Shown: in pieces, positions 58,301-64,000 of the stretch
Layout of the letters: the number at the start of each line of letters is the position of its first letter
Position numbering within the stretch: the stretch's first letter is position 1
DNA from: Gigantopelta aegis
Lineage: Eukaryota; Mollusca; Gastropoda; Neomphalida; Peltospiridae
NCBI RefSeq assembly: GCF_016097555.1
Contig: NW_024533068.1
Span: forward strand, 1-64,000
Direction: 5' to 3'
Length of the DNA: 64,000 bases
Position numbers and translations under genes: made by a program
The notes under the pieces: model-generated
What the model saw: only the letters and a program-made list of their open reading frames with translations
What the model was told of the DNA's origin: nothing
Databases searched by the model: none

Positions 58301-59276
58301 TTTGTTTGTTATTAGTTCTTGAACAAAATCTAAATTGGAAAACCCAAGTAGTTCAGCAATCTAATACCAGAAAAAAATAATTTCATGCTTATAATTAGAA
58401 TTATAATACTTACACCACTTTCGATGGCTGCTCCTTCAATATCAGATACTAATAAATCAAATAATTGATGATAAAGCTGTTCCCATGGCAACTCGGACAT
58501 GCACTTTTTGCATTGTGTCTCCAACCATTTGTAGCTATATTTATTAGAGTCATGTGACTTCTTTGGTTTAGCCACATGACTAGTCACTTGACGATCATGT
58601 GATTCAGTTAATCCAGTAAGAAGCGTTTTACTGATAATGTCATGTTTTGACTTGACTTCTTCTTCATCAGAAGAGAGAGAATCACGAGCTGAAGTGAAAG
58701 CATCAGTCTTTTCAAGAAAGTTAGAATTATATTTGAAGAAAATTTTACTGCCAAACTCTACAATTTCTGCTACAGAATTATTTTCTGCAATTTCTTGACT
58801 TGTTTCTGGTAAAATGGAAGTAATTCTTTTTACCAGATCACAAGCTTTCATTGCAACTGATGCTGGATAAGGTCCAAATGTTTTTACGAATTGTTTCTCC
58901 ATGACTTTACACACAGTCTGGTGAATTGATAAAGAGATTATAAAGGAACACAGTGGCTGAGTCTACGGCAGCCTTATCTTCATCTCCAATAAGATCTTTG
59001 GCAGTCTGTACAAACTCTTTTAATACTGATTGTAACTATGTTAATGAGAAGATATAATTGTTAATGTAGTAATGATAATGATTTCAAATGTACTTTAGTA
59101 ATATCACCCGGCTTGCATTGTTTTAGAATACCATCTGATATGTTAGACCACGTCTTTTTGTCTTGAGGTAAAGTTCTCTTTTTATGAGCTAGCAATGCCT
59201 CTTCATCAATATCTGATTGAAATACATCATTAAACAGTCTTAATGACTTAGTAAGTCGAGGTGGATCGTCTGCCAT
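49367..59276 (-). CDS. ASCC3: ASCC3, activating signal cointegrator complex helicase (Ski2/Brr2-like)
   Basis: Nuclear 3'-5' helicase of the ASCC complex (alkylation repair) and of the ribosome-quality trigger complex. Start [19 protein letters not shown] (59276). N-terminal region: [20 protein letters not shown] (58870). Cassette 1: [13 protein letters not shown] (57340), [15 protein letters not shown] (57004), [31 protein letters not shown] (56750), [12 protein letters not shown] (55170). Sec63 unit 1: [20 protein letters not shown] (54440). Cassette 2: [20 protein letters not shown] (53865), GAPT/GSGKT split by an intron (53490/53430), [17 protein letters not shown] (52860), [25 protein letters not shown] and MGRAGR (51990). 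The end is [20 protein letters not shown] (49590) then [10 protein letters not shown] and the stop at 49367. HIYHSEYF and the N-terminus favour ASCC3 over SNRNP200. Mostly in frame; slips near 57322 and 49525. About 25 exons. Confidence 0.95.
49645..49890. repeat. About 58-bp tandem repeat in an ASCC3 intron
   Basis: Four copies of AGTGTCCTCAATATAGAAGT followed by TGTATAATACACTAAAGTAT and TAGTATGGGACTAGAACA. A single diverged unit lies at 18880-18950 in tomosyn. Confidence 0.9.
51480..51665. repeat. 30-bp tandem repeat, about six copies
   Basis: Unit TTTATAATAATATTGTACTA plus ATTACCTGGG in an ASCC3 intron. On the gene's sense strand each copy begins with CCCAGGTAATT, so every unit carries a donor-like AGGTAAT. 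Confidence 0.9.
55377..55416. repeat. 16-bp stem hairpin in an ASCC3 intron
   Basis: ATTAAATGAGGAGGAA pairs perfectly with TTCCTCCTCATTTAAT around an 8-base loop. Confidence 0.85.
55455..55825. repeat. 16-bp tandem repeat (AATGGTACATAGGTCT)
   Basis: About twenty imperfect copies with T/C alternation in the third-last position, decaying after 55640. In an ASCC3 intron. Confidence 0.9.
56200..56525. repeat. 11-12 bp tandem repeat (ACTAATACAAT)
   Basis: About 28 copies in an ASCC3 intron, with a longer repeat of roughly 115 bp marked by ACTACTAATATAGTAATACA (56295, 56406) and CTAATGTTATACTAATAC. Confidence 0.9.
57006..57054 (-). other. Minimal ASCC3 intron made of two copies of a CACCC motif
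   Basis: On the sense strand the intron is about 48 nt: GTTAGCCACACCCCTTATTA, a short joint, then TTAGCCACACCTCTTAATTA and TAG. It is effectively a dimer of one roughly 20-base motif, seen singly in many other introns of this window. Confidence 0.7.
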
Positions 59277-59312
59277 GACTATTGCACCATTAGTTAGCCA
59301 CACCCATCTAAT

Positions 59313-59366
59313 ATGGTTAAATTATTAACTACAAAATCTTGTGTAAAAGTAGCTGGACATCAATAT
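59313..59366 (+). CDS. Isolated first-exon-like ORF, duplicate of the EGF/CUB gene first exon
   Basis: An ATG 37 bp from the ASCC3 start, on the other strand, opens MVKLLTTKSCVKVAGHQY and reaches GTGAGTC, the same donor as in the EGF/CUB gene. Flank and exon (59285-59385) match 62145-62265, with an 18-base shorter exon. No following exon was identified. It may be a dead duplicate or start an unrecognised transcript. Confidence 0.5.
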
Positions 59367-59384
59367 GTGAGTCTTTTATTACTA

Positions 59385-60427
59385 TTAGAAAATCCACATT
59401 CAGGACTTGATTTTTGATGAGTCAGATAATTCAGACAATATTCTAGACTACATTTGTGAAGGGTATACACCTATAATCCTGTTATTTGACAAGATCAAAC
59501 ATATTGTAACAAATAACGTTTATGACATCAATTGTTGTGTTTAATAGAACTGAGTGTCCAGTTGTTCAAGTACAGGTATAAAACATTAGATAAGATGTAT
59601 GTAGCTAACACATACATCTGTATATTAACAATGTATGTATTTTTTTTGTATCGCATTCAGAAAACTATATTAAAAGGCAATGCCATTTATAAACTTGTGG
59701 GTATAGTGAAATATCAAAATAAACAATACTCTTCATTATACTCTCCACATAAAACAATACTTAATAGTTCTATATCAGTAACAGTAATATATGTGCAAAA
59801 TTGTGTTTTATATAATTAATTAATCACCAGTAACATAGGTTACTCCTGTTAATACAGCAAAATCATTCAACAAGATTCATGTTTTTCTATCAATCAGATG
59901 AAGGTTCAAATGTACATGTACTTTTCATATAGAAAATGTAAACTGCAGGCAATAGAAACAACCACTGTCTATGTCATCTATTATATGTCTCACTACAATG
60001 GATTACATAACAGATGAGGTGAATACTATGACTGACCATATAGTATACACATATATGTGTATACTATATGGTCAGTCTGAAGAAAATGATTTCATATCAT
60101 TCAAGTGTATATGGACATCATACTGACAAAGGCATTAACAAACTACCAAAGATCAGGACATTGTCCCTTCTCAAGATCAGTGTACAATTGAGAAGTTAAT
60201 ATTAGAAGTACCTGAAGATCTTACATCTACTGATGAGAGATATAACGAAGCCTCACCTCTTTCTTTATCTCCGCCTTTAGAAGGGAGTTGACCCTTATCC
60301 CTTGTTTTGACTGATAATATAGATTTATTATATCCAAACCTGTTTAACCGGTATTTTTAACTTTGTGCTTTTAATTTATTATTTACCTGGTTTCTCTTGA
60401 TGTACTATATTTTTACAAGCTACATTA
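59385..60427. other. Region without recognised gene
   Basis: AT-rich to 60100; then 60175-60290 has a short open plus-strand stretch (EVPEDLTSTDERYNEASPLS) that looks weakly protein-like. A perfect palindrome lies at 60031-60076. Nothing else stands out. Confidence 0.5.
60031..60076. repeat. Perfect 46-bp palindrome without loop
   Basis: 23-base arms ACTGACCATATAGTATACAC+ATA and its exact reverse complement. It could extrude a cruciform, be a minimal foldback insertion, or be an inverted-read join artefact. Confidence 0.9.
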
Positions 60428-60960
60428 TCAGTACTTAAAGTCCCAATCTAGCAAGTCTATTAAATAACGAGGTTCCTAAATGTATAAGTTACCAGTTGTC
60501 CAGAGCGTAATGTTCTTACATGAAATTCATTACATGCAGCAGGTTTTGGATTATGGATATAAACATGAGGGGAGCCTCCAAAATGGACTCCTACTTCAGA
60601 ATTACATTGTGTTTGAAATAACAGTGGTGGAAGTTCTACAATAGTGTAGTATAATGTCAGTTGATAATCATGTGACATACCAGGTATTAATGGTTGTAGG
60701 AATGCTATTAGGAAATGTACCAGGAGTATATACTGTAGTATCATTAGACTGATAGGATATCCCTAATTTAACTGTAGCTATAGTACACTAGAAGAGAGAG
60801 AGAATATAGGTTATCTTGTCTAATACACTAACATTGTCCAATATCCATTGAAAACTATAATATTGACAATGTTGTGATGATAGCACAAGGAGAAGATCTT
60901 CAGTCAGCGAGACATGACGGATGTTGTCACCAAATATCTATGATAGAGTTAGTGTTATGT
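60428..60960 (-). CDS. Unidentified gene, C-terminal exons
   Basis: Three to four exons with clean splice sites: IFGDNIRHVSLTEDLLLVLS then QHCQYYSFQWILDN (60937-60838), ATVKLGISYQSNDTTVYTPG then TFPNSIPTTINT (60770-60680), LPPLLFQTQCNSEVGVHFGG and YIHNPKPAACNEFHVRTLRS (60635-60495), then EPRYLIDLLDWDFKY with a stop at 60428. The second intron (GTATGTCA to TTGTAG) is 45 nt. Cysteine and NXT/S content suggests an extracellular part, but I cannot name the family. The 5' part was not found upstream; a repeat insertion at 61085 lies there. Confidence 0.55.
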
Positions 60961-61084
60961 TAAACTGACATCAAAGGAACTTCCAATATGTTCTTTTATT
61001 TTTACTTTTAACAACTAAAACTTAACATTAACTTTACTTTGGATTGACTGACATTTCTTGTAGTTTAAATAAAGTAAAGATTTA

Positions 61085-61560
61085 TTAAAAAAAAAAAAAA
61101 AACATGTTGTGTTGCCCAAACGATTCCTACTCGCTCACCCACTCAGGCTTCCACTTAGGCTCCAGGATTCCCTGCTATTGCTAGCTGGGACCGCCACCTG
61201 GCTTGGTAACCTCGTCTTCGCGAGGTAATCCTGGCTGGAGCATCGCCCTAACTTAAAACCAGCCGTACGGGATTCCAGCTCTTAGGGAATTTCGCATTCA
61301 GGAACCGGGAACCACAAATACACCAGCCTCTTCTCGTTTAAAGGGAGACTACCAGCCCTATCCTAGTCGGCCTTTCGGATACTCCGTAGAGTATGCTGGT
61401 AACCATCTCAGAGGTCTGATGCATTGCAGAACGCTGGCCCACAACACAACCTATCCAAGTTGGTTTTCATTTCCTTTTATATGTACGTCAGATTTTGTCT
61501 TCATGCTCTTGTGGGGCGCGCTGTTTGTCGCCTATGAATATCATTAACGCTAGTTAGCAT
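61085..61560 (-). mobile_element. Interspersed repeat, longer copy (SINE-like, unclassified)
   Basis: A GC-rich island of about 470 bases in AT-rich surroundings. On the minus strand it ends TTTGGGCAACACAACATG followed by about 18 T. Its last 130 bases match 62500-62635 in the opposite orientation, including AGCAATAGCAGGGAATCCTG. No protein frame. A shared 3' end with a shorter second copy suggests a retroposed element with a T-rich end; polymerase III boxes were not convincingly found. Confidence 0.6.
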
Positions 61561-62169
61561 CTGTGAGCTATTTAATAACTAAAATTAAACTATATTTTAA
61601 AAGGTCAAGAATAAAACTAGTCCTGCTTAAGCAAACTATAACAACACTACTAATTATATATATTACAATGTCATATACTACAATTAAGAGGTAATAGATA
61701 TAAACATGTACATGTTTATTTGTACATGTACATTTATTTAAGTAACAAGTCAAACTAAGTTAAGGTTCTACCTCCAGTGAGGTTGCCATTGATACAGTTG
61801 TATACTTACACCAACTCACAAAAACATATATAGAACTTGTAGATGTACCTTCATTGGACTCGTATTTGTACATTAAGTTCTGTGTAGACAGTCAGACAAA
61901 TAGTATTGACAGTCTTGATATACCTTACATGTACTATTCCAAAACTAAATGCAATACTTGATAACTACATTTGACAATTCTGTAATACTGAGTGTGACAC
62001 TAAATAGTACAGTTGTCTGCTTGTGTCAAAATATTTGTTTTATTGTATTTATTTCATATTACTAATGTAAAATATCATTGTCTCTTTTTATGTTAAAACA
62101 AATAAAAACCATTACCTAAACACTCTATCAATCTAATTTATGTTCATTAGTTAGCCACACCCATCTAAT

Positions 62170-64000
62170 ATGGCTAAATTATTGACAATAGATGTTACAA
62201 ATATTTGTATAAAAGTAGCTGGATCTGTTGGACATCAATATGTGAGTCTTTTATTCCTATCTCTTATATTATTATCATCATTAGTTGAAACATGTTAAGA
62301 AGTACTACTCACTGGTAAATAGATGTATAAAAATAGGTCAATACATTAATGCATATAAAGTTTCAATTGAACATGTATAGTGTGTAAATGCATCTTACTA
62401 TAGAGATTAATATTACTATATCAAAAATATTTTTATTATTATTATAGCTGTATTAGCTCTCAGTATTCCTGACCTTGATGATCTTACTACATGAGTTGGT
62501 GAAACCAGGATTACCTTGTCTTCGGACAAAGGTTACCAGACTACGGTGGCAGTCTTAGCTAGCAATAGCAGGGAATCCTGGAGCCAAAGTGGAGACCCTA
62601 GTGGGTGAGTCAGGAGGGATCATTTGGGCAACACACAGTTTTTTATAAATTTAGATTTATTTAAAACTACTGGGAAACTACCTGTCAGTAGAACTGGCCC
62701 TCAGACTGTCATAGAAAATATTTCACAAATTTGCTTAAGTTGTATGGTATATACAAAATATACAATTGGTGTTACAAACATAAAACTGACAAAGAAAATT
62801 TCATGAAATATTATTAGCATAATTTTTTTTCATACAAGTTTGAAAAAGATACAGTAGTAAGAAAAATTATAGATTCATCTCTTGATACTATGATACCAAG
62901 AGATGAAATCTATAATTTTTAATTTAAATTTATAATGTTAAGTTAACAGATGAACATGGTGGATGTAGTCACAGCTGTGTTAATACTAGGGGGTCTTATT
63001 ACTGTACCTGTCCACTTGGATTACAACTGAAATCAGATAATAGAACATGCGAAGGTAAGTTACAATATCTACTGATGTAAATTCTGACTTCTTTACAGAT
63101 ATCAATGAATGTTTAACAATTATCATGGATGTAGTCATGCCTGTATTAACAATCCAGGATCATAAATCTGTATATGTCTTAAAGGATTCCAACTGAAATC
63201 AGATAATAAAACTTGCGAAGGTAAGTTATAATATCTCCTAGCACATGTCATCTTTTTTTATAGACACCAATGAATGTCTAACAGATGATCATGGATGTAG
63301 TCATAGCTGTGTTAATACTACAGGATCATATTATTGTACCTGTCCATCTAATATGATTCTATCATCTGATAATCGAACATGTATTCAACAATGACAAGAT
63401 TGTTCCCATACTCTCACTGATGCTAGTGGTACAATATCTTTACCAAATACAAATTGTACTTGGAAGATTGTTATTTCTGACAAAACTCTTGTCATATCAT
63501 TGACATTGTCTAATCTCCAAATATCATCATCATTGTCCAAGGCCTGTTCTGATGGTTATATTGAAGTATTTAATGGACCTGATACTACTAGTGTATCACA
63601 AGGTAAATTCTGTACTGGTACGACAACTATTACATCATCAACTGAGGAGTTAACTATAAAGTATCATTATAATACTGGTAGTACAGGCACTATGACATAT
63701 TCCAGTATTAAACCATAGTAAGTAAATATATATACTTTGTCATAAATTTGTTGTTGCTTTAGTTAAATCATGCTTTAGTCTTGTCAATGAAAACCAAATG
63801 CTGTCACTTAGTACTTTCCCAGGGAAATATACACAGACCGTTAACTGTTGCTATTATATTTTCCTTAACAATAAGAAACCAACTTTCCGACTTCTCTACA
63901 CTGATCTTGACTTTACAGACTGTACTTCTGACTACCTAACTGTATATTCTGGACTTGCTACAAAAATTGATGCAATTTGTAATAGTCAAGGACAGACAGA
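62170..64000 (+). CDS. Secreted/extracellular EGF- and CUB-domain protein (5' part, runs off the window)
   Basis: First exon MAKLLTIDVTNICIKVAGSV then GHQY to a GTGAGTC donor at 62242. A short exon near 62452 reads AVLALSIPDLDDLTT. Three calcium-binding-EGF-like exons follow. 62945: HGGCSHSCVNTRGSYYCTCP. 63100: DINECL with decayed middle and KGFQLKSDNKTCE. 63264: DTNECLTDDHGCSHSCVNTT then GSYYCTCPSN. Then CUB domains: CTWKIVISDKTLVISLTLSN to CSDGYIEVFNGPDTTSVSQG (63450-63600), and NCCYYIFLNNKKPTF with CTSDYLTVYSGL (63850 on). The D-x-NEC start and C-x-C-x8-G spacing are typical cbEGF. No clear signal peptide was found, so an upstream or intervening exon may be missing. Fibulin/SCUBE-like architecture; orthology cannot be given. 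Confidence 0.8.
62500..62636 (+). mobile_element. Interspersed repeat, short 5'-truncated copy
   Basis: Matches the reverse complement of 61105-61236 at roughly 85 per cent by eye, starting at CCAGGATTACC and ending TTTGGGCAACACACAGTTTTTT. It sits in the EGF/CUB gene just after a short exon, inside an intron. Confidence 0.65.
62862..62920. repeat. Hairpin in an EGF/CUB intron
   Basis: AAAAATTATAGATT and CATCTCTTG pair with CAAGAGATG and AATCTATAATTTTT around ATACTATGATAC, with one bulged base. A small foldback insertion is likely. Confidence 0.75.

Noticed and set aside
49367-59276. SNRNP200 (Brr2) instead of ASCC3
   Set aside because: N-terminus, HIYHSEYF segment and the [24 protein letters not shown] end fit ASCC3 better.
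61085-61560. tRNA or 5S rRNA gene
   Set aside because: The GC-rich island has no cloverleaf I could fold and no matching 5S text; it matches a second dispersed copy instead.

Overview
This window looks like nuclear DNA of an early-branching animal. My best guess is a demosponge, but nothing here proves the phylum. The DNA is AT-rich, genes are packed a few hundred bases apart, and many introns are only about 45-120 nt with GT-AG ends. The gene set is animal-like: tomosyn with its R-SNARE tail, IFT88, transgelin/calponin proteins, importin alpha, RMI1, TMEM230, a TRPA-type channel, ASCC3 and an EGF/CUB protein. I saw no convincing virus-like element, CRISPR array or rRNA/tRNA gene.

Layout. 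1-2640 is homopolymer-stretched sequence with a C/A-only core, most likely a consensus artefact; quality recovers gradually to about 4960. 4990-11413 is a C2H2 zinc-finger locus: two finger arrays in opposite orientation (+ 4990-6467, - 9513-10749) with homologous 3' flanks form a large inverted repeat. Its spacer holds an NPF-repeat minisatellite, a diverged copy of the tomosyn SNARE tail and a heptamer satellite with a 97-bp higher-order period. A second, broken zinc-finger copy lies at 10940-11413. Tomosyn (-, 11593-19282) and IFT88 (+, 19433-23531) diverge from a 150-bp gap. Two transgelin-like genes follow in tandem on the minus strand (23713-26323), then two importin-alpha genes arranged head to head with 69 bp between start codons (-, 27049-30451; + 30521-34099). 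34100-36500 holds a partial RMI1 duplicate and an intronless, decayed amidohydrolase of bacterial type, followed by RMI1 proper (+, 36848-38339). 39317-43175 holds a WD-like gene (-), an unidentified membrane-protein-like region (+) and TMEM230 (+). The TRPA channel (+, 43356-49212) and ASCC3 (-, 49367-59276) converge tail to tail. An unidentified gene (-, 60428-60960) and the start of an EGF/CUB gene (+, 62170 to the window end) close the window.

The genes are general cell machinery rather than one pathway: vesicle fusion control (tomosyn), ciliary transport (IFT88), actin binding (transgelins), nuclear import (importins), genome stability (RMI1, ASCC3), sensory cation entry (TRPA) and an extracellular protein (EGF/CUB). 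Several are arranged as divergent or convergent pairs. Local duplication is a strong theme: zinc-finger arrays, the SNARE tail, transgelins, importins, RMI1 exons and a first exon next to ASCC3 all have partial or full second copies here.

Caution: single-base frame breaks occur in many conserved genes (importins, RMI1, TMEM230, TRPA, zinc fingers), while ASCC3 is mostly clean. Many breaks are probably consensus errors, so calling a gene broken needs better reads. Exon limits were read by eye and are approximate.
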